Source: Petroclostridium sp. X23 (GTDB taxonomy: Bacteria; Bacillota; Clostridia; SK-Y3). Taken from it: DNA of 64,000 nucleotides. Both the position numbers and the translations under genes were made by a program. The stretch spans positions 3,165,051 through 3,229,050 of the forward strand of contig NZ_CP124862.1 in NCBI RefSeq assembly GCF_030013905.1. Reading direction: 5' to 3'. How positions within the stretch are numbered: the first letter of the stretch is position 1; every line of letters begins with the position of its first letter. Below are positions 18,723 through 27,938 of this stretch, piece after piece. The notes under the pieces were generated by a model. The model was not told where the DNA came from. It worked only from the letters and a program-made list of their open reading frames with translations, and did no database searches.

Positions 18723-19829
18723 TCAAAGAAGCGTACCGCCTTCGTGATACATATGTCCGATCGCGTCCGCGGTTTTATATGCTCCCAGGACCAGTTCATA
18801 GGTAACTGGAAACGGGTGATGGTGAATGAATGCTTCCTTCAAAACTGCTCTTGTCATCGTGTCATATTCTTCATCGGTCAGACCCCTTAGGTGCATATCG
18901 TCAAAGGTGATGGGCAATCCCACATCCCGACAAAAGCGGTATACCTGATCGAGTTGCTCATTTGATGCGCCCTGCATCACTAACTGGCAGCAGGTTGAAA
19001 AAGCAACCCCCTCACCATGGTATACATACTCCGGGCGGTTTGTCAATGCCAACGTACCGAAATAGAAGCAGTGGTCAGAGGCTGAGCCGTTATTTTCAAA
19101 GCCCATTCCGCTCATTAGGATATTGACCTCCGTTATGATGTTAAACGCATCGGTCAAGACCTTTTGCTCAGCGGCCTTTTTAGCTTGCCGGCCATACTGA
19201 AACAGCATATCGTATGACAGCTTGGCAACGGCAAGCGCAGTCGCTGTACCGACACCGCCGAAATGGTTGTCAAAATAGTGCGCCTGGCATACCGCACCGC
19301 CAACGTAAGTAGAAAGAGCATCACCCATACCGGATACGAACAGACGAACCGGCGCGTTGATTAAAATCTCTGTATCTGCCAGAACAATGTCCGGACTCTT
19401 TGGAAAACAGATCACATCAGCGATCGTGCCATCGTCATTATATACTAGCGAAGTAGCGCTGGTGGAAGCATCACTTGCAGAAACGGTAGGAATAATGACC
19501 ACATGGGCACCGATATCATGCGCTACGACCTTAGCGGTGTCGGCAATTTTACCCCCGCCGACGCCGAGGATGGTGCAGGCTTTGGCTTTCCTTGCCACAT
19601 CCTCAATGTGGTGAATCTGTTCCCAAGTGATCTGTTTATCAAACTGCACGAAGGTTACGTTCTTTCCCTCAAGCGCTATGGTGATACGACCCTGAAGATC
19701 ACGCAGCCGGTTTTTGCTGGCAATCACCAGAAAGTTTTCTCCCATCCAGTCTACATATTTTTTCAGGTTGCGGATTTCACCATACCCTTGGATATAGCGT
19801 CCGCAGCAACCCAGAATCTGTGTTTTCAT
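18723..19829 (-). CDS. Iron-containing polyol dehydrogenase (glycerol dehydrogenase-like)
   Basis: About 368 residues, group III metal-dependent alcohol dehydrogenase. The NAD motif GVGGGKIADTAKVVA, PTVSASDASTSATSLVY, a conserved Asp-His metal motif SDHCFYFGTLAL and YHGEGVAFS are all typical of GldA-like enzymes. Likely an NAD-linked oxidoreductase on a small polyol/ketone such as glycerol, erythrulose or a related product (inference). Start uncertain: ATG at 19829 or an in-frame GTG at 19844; neither has a strong ribosome binding site. It follows the transketolase genes. Confidence 0.85.
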   Translation of the reverse strand: MKTQILGCCGRYIQGYGEIRNLKKYVDWMGENFLVIASKNRLRDLQGRITIALEGKNVTFVQFDKQITWEQIHHIEDVARKAKACTILGVGGGKIADTAKVVAHDIGAHVVIIPTVSASDASTSATSLVYNDDGTIADVICFPKSPDIVLADTEILINAPVRLFVSGMGDALSTYVGGAVCQAHYFDNHFGGVGTATALAVAKLSYDMLFQYGRQAKKAAEQKVLTDAFNIITEVNILMSGMGFENNGSASDHCFYFGTLALTNRPEYVYHGEGVAFSTCCQLVMQGASNEQLDQVYRFCRDVGLPITFDDMHLRGLTDEEYDTMTRAVLKEAFIHHHPFPVTYELVLGAYKTADAIGHMYHEGGTLL

Positions 19830-19863
19830 CGCTTTTTCACTCACTTTCTCATCAAGACCGTCT

Positions 19864-20832
19864 CTATCTGCCCAACAATTGTTTCAGTTTGGTTACGATA
19901 CCATGACGGTCCATTCCATAATAGTGGTAAATATCGTCGGGAGAGCCAAGCACGGCAAATTCATCCGGCATGCCGATACGCTTAAACTTACCCTTGTATT
20001 CAGCTTCGCAGAGCACTTCGGCCACCGCACCGCCGAGTCCCCCATTGATGGAGTGGTCCTCTACAGTGACAACTACCCCGGTCTTTTGAGCCACGCGCAG
20101 GATCGCGTCGCTATCCAGCGGCTTGATGGTGTGCATATCCAAAACGCCAATGCTTAACCCCTGTTCCTCCATGAGCATCTTGGCTGCCATCAGGCATTCA
20201 TAGATATTCGAGCCGCAGGAGACGATGTAAGCGTCGGTACCTTCGAGAGTCTCAATAGCCTTTCCGATCTCAAGGTCATAATCCTCCGCATAAACATTGG
20301 GCGAACCGGCACGGTCTATGCGGATAATCATCGGCCCCTCATAATCCATAGAAGCGCGGATAAATTTGCAGCACTGGTTAGCATCCGCAGGCACCACCAC
20401 CATCAAGTTGGGAATTGCGCGGTACAGCGCCAGATCAGCGATGTCGTTATGAGTGGGTCCGCCACCGGCAGTAACACCCGAATGCGTACCGATGAGCCGC
20501 ACCTTGACATCATTATAGGCGATGTCGGTATGAATTTGATCGGCGGCGCGCAGCGGCAGGAAGGGACCGAATACCTGTGAGAACACCGTACAGCCGGATA
20601 GCGCCAGACCGGCGGAAGCCCCGACCTGGTTAGGCTCTGCGATACCAAAGTTAAAGCAGCGTTCGGGAAATTCCTTCAGCAACTTGCCGGCAGAGGAAGA
20701 GGGCGCTACATTGTCACTAAAGGTAAATACAAAATCCAGCCCTTCCTTGGCCATTTTGTACAATTCCTCTCCGTATGCCTCGCGGGCATTGGAGAGCATC
20801 TGATCGAAGTTGTAAGTTGTTTTCACTGCCAT
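19864..20832 (-). CDS. Transketolase, C-terminal (pyrimidine-binding/C) subunit
   Basis: Second half of a split thiamine-diphosphate transketolase, 322 residues. It has FTFSDNVAPSS, the RFNFGIAEPNQVG-type cofactor segment (here CFNFGIAEPNQVGASAGLA), and THSGVTAGGGPTHNDIADLALY of the pyrimidine domain, followed by the C-terminal domain (VVTVEDHSINGGLGGAVAEV). Start ATG with GGGATG upstream. With the N-terminal subunit it would move two-carbon ketol units. Split subunits are often dedicated to special sugars rather than to the general pentose phosphate pathway. Confidence 0.93.
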   Translation of the reverse strand: MAVKTTYNFDQMLSNAREAYGEELYKMAKEGLDFVFTFSDNVAPSSSAGKLLKEFPERCFNFGIAEPNQVGASAGLALSGCTVFSQVFGPFLPLRAADQIHTDIAYNDVKVRLIGTHSGVTAGGGPTHNDIADLALYRAIPNLMVVVPADANQCCKFIRASMDYEGPMIIRIDRAGSPNVYAEDYDLEIGKAIETLEGTDAYIVSCGSNIYECLMAAKMLMEEQGLSIGVLDMHTIKPLDSDAILRVAQKTGVVVTVEDHSINGGLGGAVAEVLCEAEYKGKFKRIGMPDEFAVLGSPDDIYHYYGMDRHGIVTKLKQLLGR

Positions 20833-20839
20833 AAATCTA

Positions 20840-21703
20840 TCATCCCTTTCTCATCTGTGCCACGTCGGCGAGCGCCACCTTTAGGTCTTCTTCGCTGATG
20901 CCACCGCCGTGCCACTTGCAGTTACCTTCCATAAAGCTTACGCCTTTACCCTTGACCGTGTTGCTAATGATAAAGGTGGGCTTGGAAAGCTTTTTGCAAT
21001 CCCGTTCAGGCAACTGGTCAAGCACAGCACATACCTGTGCCATATCGTTTCCATTCTCAATTTCAATGACATTCCAGCCAAAAGCCTTTACCTTGTCAGC
21101 TACAGGGTCGATGTCCATGACCTGTTCCGTGGTGCCGGTCATCTGAAGCCGGTTTTTGTCCAGAATGCACACCAGATTGTTCAGCTTGTAGTGTCCGCCG
21201 GACATCAGCGCCTCCCAGTTGCTGCCTTCGTCAAACTCGCCATCGCCAATCATGCAGAAGATACGATAGTTTTTTCCAAGATAGCGGGCACCTAACGCAT
21301 ACCCTACGGAGATGGGCAAACCGTGGCCCAAAGAGCCGGTGGAAACTTCGATCTGCGGACATTTTTTACGATTTGAGTGCATCCCAAATTTATAAGTATC
21401 CAGCGACTCAAAATACTGAACCATGTAGTCCTGCGTATACGCTCCCTGATCCGAAAAAATCGTGTACAAGGTTTCAGAACAGTGCCCTTTGGATAGGATG
21501 AAACGGTCTCGACCCTCCTTGTGCGGATTCATTACGTCGAAATTCAAATACTTATAGTACAGGCTTACAGTCATCTCAACAATGGATAGCTCACCACCTA
21601 GATGACCCATACCGATTCGATAGATAAAACTGAGAAGATTAGTGCGGATATCAACGCATTTCTCTTCCAGTTCTGCTATCGTCTGAAGTTTATTTTGGCT
21701 CAT
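20840..21703 (-). CDS. Transketolase, N-terminal (diphosphate-binding) subunit
   Basis: First half of the split transketolase, 287 residues. Motifs: GHLGGELSIVEMTVSLYY, DRFILSKGHCSETLY, GSLGHGLPISVGYA, and the ThDP/metal motif GDGEFDEGSNWEALM...N. Start at 21703 chosen because AAGGAG precedes it; the longer frame overlaps the upstream dehydrogenase. The next gene encodes the other half 7 nt downstream. Confidence 0.93.
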   Translation of the reverse strand: MSQNKLQTIAELEEKCVDIRTNLLSFIYRIGMGHLGGELSIVEMTVSLYYKYLNFDVMNPHKEGRDRFILSKGHCSETLYTIFSDQGAYTQDYMVQYFESLDTYKFGMHSNRKKCPQIEVSTGSLGHGLPISVGYALGARYLGKNYRIFCMIGDGEFDEGSNWEALMSGGHYKLNNLVCILDKNRLQMTGTTEQVMDIDPVADKVKAFGWNVIEIENGNDMAQVCAVLDQLPERDCKKLSKPTFIISNTVKGKGVSFMEGNCKWHGGGISEEDLKVALADVAQMRKG

Positions 21704-21731
21704 AATTGAACTCCTTTCTTCAAAGCGAAAC

Positions 21732-22790
21732 TTACTCGCCCTCAATCCTGTTACAGCGAATGACGATCTTTGGATATTTGCCGCTCAGATGTGCGGCAAA
21801 CGCAGCTTCGCAGTCATCAATGTCAAAAATTTGTTCCTCTCCGATGAATGCGCCAAAATCCATCTCGGGCAGCAACTGTGCCGCACGCTCAAAATTATAA
21901 TGCGAACAATAAGTACCGGTGATTGTCACTTCCTTGCTGTAGCAATATTCGTACAGGTTCAGAGGTAGATTATAACCGGTGGGAAACATAGCAGTATATA
22001 AAACCGTTGCATATTTAGCGGCTAGCTTAATTACTGATTCCGCTGCGCTCGGCACACCGGAGACCTCAATGATGACATCGTAACCAAGACCGCGCGTAAT
22101 TTCCATGCCTCGCTGAACAAGATCCTCAGTGATGGGATTGATAGTGTAATCCACGCCCAGACTCTCTGCGATTTTACAGCGCTCTTCGTTAGGCTCGCTC
22201 AATGTCAGCACGGTGGCACCAAACTTCTTGAACAGCTGACAAATAATCAGACCGATTGGACCACCTCCTGAAACTAGTACACGGCTGCCCACCTTCATGT
22301 TTGCTTTATCCATGACGCGTACGCCGATGGATAATGGCTCAAGCATACAGCCCCTAAGCAGGCTGATTCCTTCCGGCAGTTTCACAACCTGGGATTCATG
22401 CCAAACGACATATTCTGCCATGCAGGGCTCGTTTCCGACATGTTCGCAAAATTGCTGATTGCCCGTAACGCAGTTATAGCACGTGCCACAGTAACGCAGA
22501 AAGTTTCCACCCACACGGTCACCAACTTTCAGACCGCGGATCTTGGCACGCTCGCCCAATTCTACAATAACGCCCGACATTTCGTGACCCAATCCGAACG
22601 GTGGCTCCAGGCCGAATGCGCCACCTACAATGTGGGGGTCGGACCCGCAAATGGAACAGTAACCCACCTTAATCTTTACATCTTCCGGGCCGACCTGCTT
22701 AACCGGGAAATCAACGATATCCACTTTGCCGCGCTTTTCTTCATCGCGGTCCTTCATATTACCAACTTTTACACCACATACAACTTTCAT
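21732..22790 (-). CDS. Zinc-dependent alcohol/polyol dehydrogenase (sorbitol dehydrogenase-like)
   Basis: Medium-chain dehydrogenase of 352 residues. Catalytic zinc ligands lie in YCSICGSDPH and GLGHEMSG; the structural zinc cysteines are in RYCGTCYNCVTGNQQFC; the NAD motif is VSGGGPIGLIICQLF. Such enzymes oxidise sugar alcohols to ketoses or reduce the reverse. AGGAGG precedes the ATG. Positioned between the symporter and the split transketolase, it probably makes or uses the ketose fed to the transketolase (inference). Confidence 0.9.
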   Translation of the reverse strand: MKVVCGVKVGNMKDRDEEKRGKVDIVDFPVKQVGPEDVKIKVGYCSICGSDPHIVGGAFGLEPPFGLGHEMSGVIVELGERAKIRGLKVGDRVGGNFLRYCGTCYNCVTGNQQFCEHVGNEPCMAEYVVWHESQVVKLPEGISLLRGCMLEPLSIGVRVMDKANMKVGSRVLVSGGGPIGLIICQLFKKFGATVLTLSEPNEERCKIAESLGVDYTINPITEDLVQRGMEITRGLGYDVIIEVSGVPSAAESVIKLAAKYATVLYTAMFPTGYNLPLNLYEYCYSKEVTITGTYCSHYNFERAAQLLPEMDFGAFIGEEQIFDIDDCEAAFAAHLSGKYPKIVIRCNRIEGE

Positions 22791-22812
22791 TTAAAAAACC
22801 TCCTTGAAGGGA

Positions 22813-22846
22813 TTCATTCGGATGTAATTCCATAAATCCGAATGAA
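22813..22846. repeat. Intercistronic hairpin (11-bp inverted repeat)
   Basis: TTCATTCGGAT and ATCCGAATGAA form an 11-bp stem with a 12-nt loop between the symporter and Zn-dehydrogenase genes; no T-run on the coding strand. Probably an mRNA processing or stability structure. Confidence 0.5.
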
Positions 22847-22888
22847 ATAACAAATTTTTTTGCATCAAACCGGACAGCGAACTCTTTA

Positions 22889-24310
22889 TTAGACAGACGA
22901 GGATTGCGCACCCAGCCGACGCTTGGTTAGTTCTTTCACGATGGACTCGAACTTTTGCTCGGTCAGACTGTATCGAGAAAAAACCAGAATACCGATAATC
23001 AGTACAATAGCAGGGATCAGCGAGTTCATGGCCTTGATAGCGGTCAGGCAGGCTGCGTTTTGCACGCCGTTGGGAACATAGTCCACGAAGCTGAAAACAA
23101 TAGTAGGCAGGATTCCGGCAATAGTCAGCGAGATTTTAATGGAGAAAGATGCCAGCGAGAAAACCAATCCGCCGCAACGTCTTCCTGTGACATACTCGCC
23201 GTATTCCACACAGTCAGGTAGCGTAGACCAGATCATCGCCAGCGTTATGCCATAACCAAAGGAGCCTAGCGCCTTACCCATGCAGAAGCCGACAATCGCT
23301 CCATCCGGCATAAAGAAAAACAGCAGCATACCGATTGTAGAGATGAGGCAGCCATAGATAACGGTCATCTTCTTGCCGACTTTCTTTGCAATGGCAGGAA
23401 CAAAGAGCATTGGTATGATGGATGGCAGTGTCTGCAGCAGTGACCAGTCTGCCATTGAAATAGTGCCGCCGATGTTATAAGTAACAAAGTAGGTTCCTAC
23501 AGAAGAAACCAAAATGTTGTAAGTATAAGCAGCTAGGTACATCACGAACAAGATAAGCAATGGCTTGTTGGTGGTAAACTGCGAGCCGATGTCACGCCAA
23601 TGGAAAGGCTCTTCTTTATCGTGCGCGGACTCAGGGACCCGCTCCTTGCAGACCTTACCGGCAACCAGGAACGAGATTACCATAACGGCAGACAACACGA
23701 TCATTGCGCGCTGATAGCCGTTTTGAGGAGAAGTGCCCATCAACTCTGATAGCTTTGGAACCATGACTGCGCACACAACGCCGCCGATACCGGAACAAAA
23801 CATTCGGAAGGAATTGAGTTTGGCGCGCTCAATGGGATCCTGCGTCATCGAAGAGGAAAGGGAAGTAACTGGAATGATGATCCCGGTAAACAGCATTCCA
23901 AAGAGGATATATGTAAACCAGGCATAGGCAACCTTTGAGATACTTTCTGGTGTGGTAAATACAAGGATTGTTGAAATTCCGTAGGGGATACACAGGCCGA
24001 CAAACCAGGGGATGTATTTGCCGCGTTTGAAGTGACATTTTTCTACGATAGCACCCATCAGCGGATCGTTGATGGCATCCCATACACGGGCAGCCAGGAA
24101 CAGCGCCGTAACTTGTACCGGCGAAATGCCAAAAATGTCTGTGTAGAAGAAGGTCAGATAGATAGTGATAGTCTGAAACACAAGGTCACTGCCAAAACCC
24201 CAGAAACCATAGGCCAGTCTCTCACCCATACCGATTTTTACATAATACCGTTTACTCTCATCTTGCAATGTGCTCATGTTACAACTACTCTCTTCTTGCA
24301 ATGTACTCAT
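22889..24310 (-). CDS. GPH-type sugar:cation symporter (MelB-like MFS)
   Basis: 473 residues with about 12 hydrophobic segments. The N-terminal half has GERLAYGFWGFGSDLVFQ and the family motif region RVWDAINDPLMGAIVEK; MelB-like positions for cation coupling are present. It likely imports the cassette's carbohydrate or polyol unphosphorylated. Two ATGs, 33 nt apart (24310 and 24277), each have the same ribosome binding site context because the start region is tandemly duplicated; the upstream one has the better GAAGGGAG site. Confidence 0.9.
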   Translation of the reverse strand: MSTLQEESSCNMSTLQDESKRYYVKIGMGERLAYGFWGFGSDLVFQTITIYLTFFYTDIFGISPVQVTALFLAARVWDAINDPLMGAIVEKCHFKRGKYIPWFVGLCIPYGISTILVFTTPESISKVAYAWFTYILFGMLFTGIIIPVTSLSSSMTQDPIERAKLNSFRMFCSGIGGVVCAVMVPKLSELMGTSPQNGYQRAMIVLSAVMVISFLVAGKVCKERVPESAHDKEEPFHWRDIGSQFTTNKPLLILFVMYLAAYTYNILVSSVGTYFVTYNIGGTISMADWSLLQTLPSIIPMLFVPAIAKKVGKKMTVIYGCLISTIGMLLFFFMPDGAIVGFCMGKALGSFGYGITLAMIWSTLPDCVEYGEYVTGRRCGGLVFSLASFSIKISLTIAGILPTIVFSFVDYVPNGVQNAACLTAIKAMNSLIPAIVLIIGILVFSRYSLTEQKFESIVKELTKRRLGAQSSSV

Positions 24311-24328
24311 GTTACAATTACTCCCTTC
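24263..24328 (-). repeat. 33-bp tandem duplication of the symporter translation start
   Basis: Two adjacent 33-nt units (24296-24328 and 24263-24295), each holding a ribosome binding site, TTGTAAC spacer, ATG and codons for STLQ, with three mismatches. 33 nt equals 11 codons, so both starts are in the same frame. Confidence 0.9.
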
Positions 24329-24454
24329 ATCTTTATAATCTTCTTACAGATGGAACATGACCGCTTGTGGAGCACTGCTTGACTTCGTTATGAAGATCCC
24401 CCCTTTTTACAATTCTGTTTTCCCTATTGGACGGCCGAATCGAATTTTCTCTTT

Positions 24455-25282
24455 TCAGCCGACAATTTTTTGGGTTTTCTCGTAGGCTTCTGGAATAACA
24501 ATTTCCGGGCCCTTGGCCCAGATGGTTGGATTGAGCACTTCTACAGATACTAGCCCGTCATAGCCTGCACTACGAAGGCATTCAATGTACCGGACCACAT
24601 CAATCCGGCCATCGCCCGGCATGCAGCGATGCATTTGGTCGATACGAGCGAATGGCAGTTTTTCTGCGTCGTTGATATGCGCCATAAAAATTTTATCGGG
24701 ATCGATCTGGCAAATGTCATCTAAGTCGGAGCATAGGTCCCACAGAAACATGTTGAAATCGTCCACCACAAGACCGACTTCCGAACGGTTGACTGTGCGG
24801 ACGATTTCCCAGCCGGTACGAATATCTCCTACCGCCATCGTACCGACGGGCTCAAAGGCAATCTTCATGCTGAAGGGGCTCCCTCTGTCGGCAAGCTTGT
24901 TCAAAATCGCAACGGTATCGCAAAAAATTTCTTTGTCCGTTACGCCTTTCGGCAGGTCAGCACGTTCACTGGAAAGCACAATTATCTTGTCTGTGTTGCA
25001 GGCTTTTCCGAGCTCACAGGCAAAGTCAAATTGTGAACAGATTTGTTTCCAACGCTTGGGTGTACAAAAACTAAGATCGAAAATAGCATTGATCGTGGCG
25101 CAGATAAGTCCGCTGCCGGCAAGCAGAGATGCAAGTTCATCCATGGATCGGTTTTTTAGATAAGCTTTGGCTTTGGCGAAATTGATTTCAATGTATTGAA
25201 ATCCTGTCTTTGCACAAATCTCAATGTCTTGTTCCAATGTGGAAGTTTCTGAGCATGTTTGCACATTATAACATAGCTGCAT
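24455..25282 (-). CDS. Sugar phosphate isomerase/epimerase-type TIM-barrel protein
   Basis: 275 residues of the xylose-isomerase-like TIM-barrel superfamily (AP endonuclease 2 fold). Metal-binding candidates: FEPVGTM, VVDDFNMFLWD, HINDAE and the late Glu of SVEVLNP. Such proteins are sugar epimerases, keto-isomerases or inositol-type dehydratases; the exact reaction is not predictable here. First gene of the polyol cassette, AGAGAGG before the ATG; 145 nt separate it from the symporter. Confidence 0.82.
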   Translation of the reverse strand: MQLCYNVQTCSETSTLEQDIEICAKTGFQYIEINFAKAKAYLKNRSMDELASLLAGSGLICATINAIFDLSFCTPKRWKQICSQFDFACELGKACNTDKIIVLSSERADLPKGVTDKEIFCDTVAILNKLADRGSPFSMKIAFEPVGTMAVGDIRTGWEIVRTVNRSEVGLVVDDFNMFLWDLCSDLDDICQIDPDKIFMAHINDAEKLPFARIDQMHRCMPGDGRIDVVRYIECLRSAGYDGLVSVEVLNPTIWAKGPEIVIPEAYEKTQKIVG

Positions 25283-25387
25283 AGAAATCCTCTCTTTCTA
25301 TATGCATTTTATACAATTAACTTCTTATTATATAAATCATGATAAAGATTTTACATCCACACACAAAAGCAATCAATTACTTTCTCA

Positions 25388-25480
25388 GGTAGGGAGATGG
25401 ATTCGAACCATCGAAGTCGTTGCATTAATGCTTTCGATGGAGCCGCTAACTACTTCACGAATTTCTTGCACGGTATCTAA
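25388..25480 (-). other. tRNA-like 3' end fused to a short coding-like remnant
   Basis: On the minus strand GATGG-TTCGAAT-CCATC (25396-25412) is a perfect T-arm followed by an acceptor-like TCCCTACC. Upstream, the same strand reads an open frame DTVQEIREVVSGSIESIN... that runs through the T-arm and ends in TGA. No 5' half of a tRNA is present, so it is not a functional tRNA. Possibly the scar of a lost integrated element. Confidence 0.4.
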
Positions 25481-25586
25481 AAAAAGAGTTGTATATAATT
25501 AAATGTTTTAACTATACCCAAAGCCCATCAATCAACTTAAGGTCTGTTTTGTAAGATAATAAGAGCACTAATTGAAATGTATCAGC

Positions 25587-26095
25587 TTATTCTTGCAAAA
25601 ATAGTTTTAATAGCTTAGTATGGTGAACACGGGCACTATCCAAGATAAGTACAATTTTACCTGTAGGGCATACTTCCAGCACTTTATGTAGGGATTTTAA
25701 GAATATTTTTCATCGTATCTTTCTGCTTTCATATAGTATATCTTACCAGTTTCATAGCCTAATCTGCGCAATAGTTTTACATCATAGTATTTGCCGCAAG
25801 TAGGGATAATGCGCTGTTGCACCTTAGGGAACTAAGTTTTTGTAATTGCTTGATAATCACGAATCATTGATTCATCTTGAAAAGGAATATGGAAAAGCAA
25901 CTTCATCGAGTGTTTGGGTTCAAATCACAGTAAATAATTGTTGCTCTTGTTCATCAGACAACCGTTTTGGTGTCCCAGAGCTATGTCTCCTGACCAATTC
26001 ATTGAAACCTTGCTGTTAATACTTTCTAATATATGTTTTAATAGTGTGTGCAGTAAGGCCACCTACCTCTGACAAGTAGTTTTACTATGTAAAAC
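25587..26095 (-). pseudogene. IS630-family transposase remnant
   Basis: Decayed transposase. The 5' part reads LTAHTIKTYIRKYQQQGF and SGTPKRLSDEQEQQLF (helix-turn-helix and linker of IS630 type), followed by stops and frameshifts. The 3' part reads PTGKIVLILDSARVHHTK, the DDE block with catalytic Asp, and ends in a premature stop after LFLQE, so the last catalytic Glu region is lost. Not expected to be active. Confidence 0.75.
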
Positions 26096-26263
26096 CATTA
26101 TCATGATTTATATCTTATATTTTAATTAATTCTGTACAAATTTCAATGTTTAGAAGAGACAACTCCTAAAGACTTTGGTCCTTTTGGATATGGGAGGCCA
26201 TTTTTATCAGATAGAGTATATAGTTTACTGCCTCCAAGCTATACGGAATGCTGTGACGAAGTG

Positions 26264-27204
26264 TCAACGGAACGGGGTGAGACTACTAAAAAAGACCGAT
26301 TTCTGAACGACAACCACTTTTTCAGCGGCTTTGGACGGGGTTATTGACAACGCCTTTAAGCCTATGATAATGTAGGCTAGAAGGTGTTTTTTATTTCTAT
26401 ACTGGAAAAACTGATTAAAATTTAATTTTGATGATCTTGCAGCTGATACTTTTGTACTATGCCATACCGGAAGGAACAAAGGTAAAATTAAAAGAAATAC
26501 AGTAATTATATTAAGTACATATACTTTTACTGCTTTTATTACTTCTTCCCTTTTTATAATAGTATTTTTATGTGCAAGTAACAGCAGCATTAAAAAATCA
26601 AAAATCATTATATATATGAAATATTGATAAAATCCTGTATAAACCAATAATATTTTTGCAATAAACAGAATAATAAAGTCCTTAGAGCAATGATTTCGGA
26701 ACAAATTTATACTGTAACCTGCAATCCATGGATATATTGCAGAGACACTTGATATAATTACCCAAGAATTGCTCATATATATAATAAAACTGCTCATTGA
26801 CCATGTAATTGAACCCCCAAAAGCACTGAGTTTATTTACTTTCAATTTTTTAGAAAAAGCATAAAGCTAATACTTCCAATAATCAAGTGCAAAAATACAT
26901 ATATATCAATCGCTGCAAAATAATGCCCTAAAAGAATTTTGCTAAAAAAAACCGCTAAATAGGTCAATGGATATAACGCCCCCGACTGTCCGCCGGAAAA
27001 CATTGAATATCCTAAGTATTGATGAAAATTATAGAGTGCAAATTCACCGCCTAAAAGACTCCTATAAACATGAATATACGCTGGTAAGAAGAAATCCCTG
27101 TTGTCATCTTGTAAAAAATAGTATGGGTATTTTAGCTCTAGAAATACAAATAATAAAGAAATAACAATTGCGGTATATAGTAAGTACCTGTTCCTGATGC
27201 CCAC
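26264..27204 (-). pseudogene. Frameshifted, truncated multi-pass membrane protein (YfhO-like)
   Basis: Two overlapping frames form one broken gene. The N-terminal part (27204-26842) has a membrane helix, then YPYYFLQDDNRDFFLPAY and GYSMFSGGQSGALYPLTYLA, typical of YfhO-like/glycosyltransferase-type membrane proteins. It stops after SFMLFLKN; shifting one base in an A-run at about 26850 continues smoothly as KLKVNKLSAFGGSITWSM. The continuation ends early in an unrelated tail, far short of the 800-plus residues usual for YfhO. The frameshift could be real or a sequencing slip, but the truncation is independent of it. Confidence 0.65.
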
Positions 27205-27690
27205 CTTAATATTCTTACTTTTTGTATTTTAAAATCTAAAACTTCTAAAGTTACCACCGTATTCTATCTCATCCTTATAATCTTATTTGATAAAATACAA
27301 TCTAATAGTAAATCAGACTACTATTCCGATACCTCTTGAATCATCATTTTCCTGACCCTCGATGACATATCGCTATTAAAAGAATGATATTTATTCTATC
27401 TGACTATTTTTATTATATATCGTCTGAGAGTAGACATAAATAAGATATAAGCATTAATTGAATATGTCTTATCTAAAGACAATATAGAACCTTAGTACTA
27501 TACTTTAGAGATGAGATAGTATATAGATCTTCTCTTTAAAATTTTATTTTAGCACTTTGGCCCTTGTTTTACTCATAGTGCGTACATATGGCATTATTTT
27601 TTTAACCACACTTTTTTATAGATAATATTGCTCTGTATTATCTATTTCTAATTAGTTTGGTACCTTTTGGGTACCACGAAGCATTTCGAA
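27205..27690. other. Gene-free AT-rich stretch before the tRNA terminator
   Basis: About 490 nt with no convincing frame, start or ribosome binding site on either strand. Nothing recognisable seen. Confidence 0.5.
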
Positions 27691-27729
27691 AATAAAGGGT
27701 TTCAGAGACTATCTCTGAAACCCTTTATT
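27691..27729. terminator. Strong terminator, originally of the tRNA-Ser gene
   Basis: A perfect 18-bp stem (27691-27708 with 27712-27729, core AAAGGGTTTCAGAGA) with a 3-nt loop, flanked by A/T runs. It immediately follows the duplicated tRNA-Ser 3' end on the minus strand. It most likely ended tRNA-Ser transcription before the mobile element inserted. Confidence 0.8.
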
Positions 27730-27789
27730 TTGGCGGAGAGAGAGGGATTCGAACCCTCGGAACCTGTTAGAGTTCACACGATTTCCAAT
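27730..27789 (-). repeat. Left attachment site: 60-bp copy of tRNA-Ser 3' part
   Basis: Identical to 57372-57431; covers CCA end, acceptor, T-arm, variable arm and the anticodon stem 3' side up to the anticodon, then diverges. Lacks the tRNA 5' half. Confidence 0.92.
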
Positions 27790-27810
27790 TGAAATTTGGT
27801 TATTTCACAG

Positions 27811-27938
27811 TATATCACAGAGTATCATATAATACTCTCAAATCCGCTTATATCAATGGCTTAATATGCTTTTTAGTGTTATTCTGTACAACCTGTTATC
27901 ATGGGATATTTTGCAGTAAAGTTATCAAAATGTTATCA
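27811..27938. promoter_or_regulatory. Left-end integrase arm-type repeats
   Basis: GTTATCA occurs at 27895-27901, 27921-27927 and 27932-27938 (and inverted at 28020-28026). A 21-nt block (27918-27938) and TATATCACAG (27811-27820) are repeated at the right end (57284-57304, 57271-57280). Confidence 0.6.

Noticed and set aside
24585..25163. Long open frame antisense to the TIM-barrel isomerase gene (192 codons)
   Set aside because: Opposite a well supported gene; serine/arginine-rich shadow without start signals.
18723..25282. Sulfosugar (sulfo-transketolase) degradation pathway
   Set aside because: A split transketolase is shared with that pathway, but no sulfoquinovosidase, sulfosugar isomerase of the known type or sulfonate exporter is visible.
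27730..27789. A second tRNA-Ser gene
   Set aside because: Only the 3' part is present; the D-arm, 5' acceptor strand and most of the anticodon arm are missing, so it is an attachment-site duplicate.
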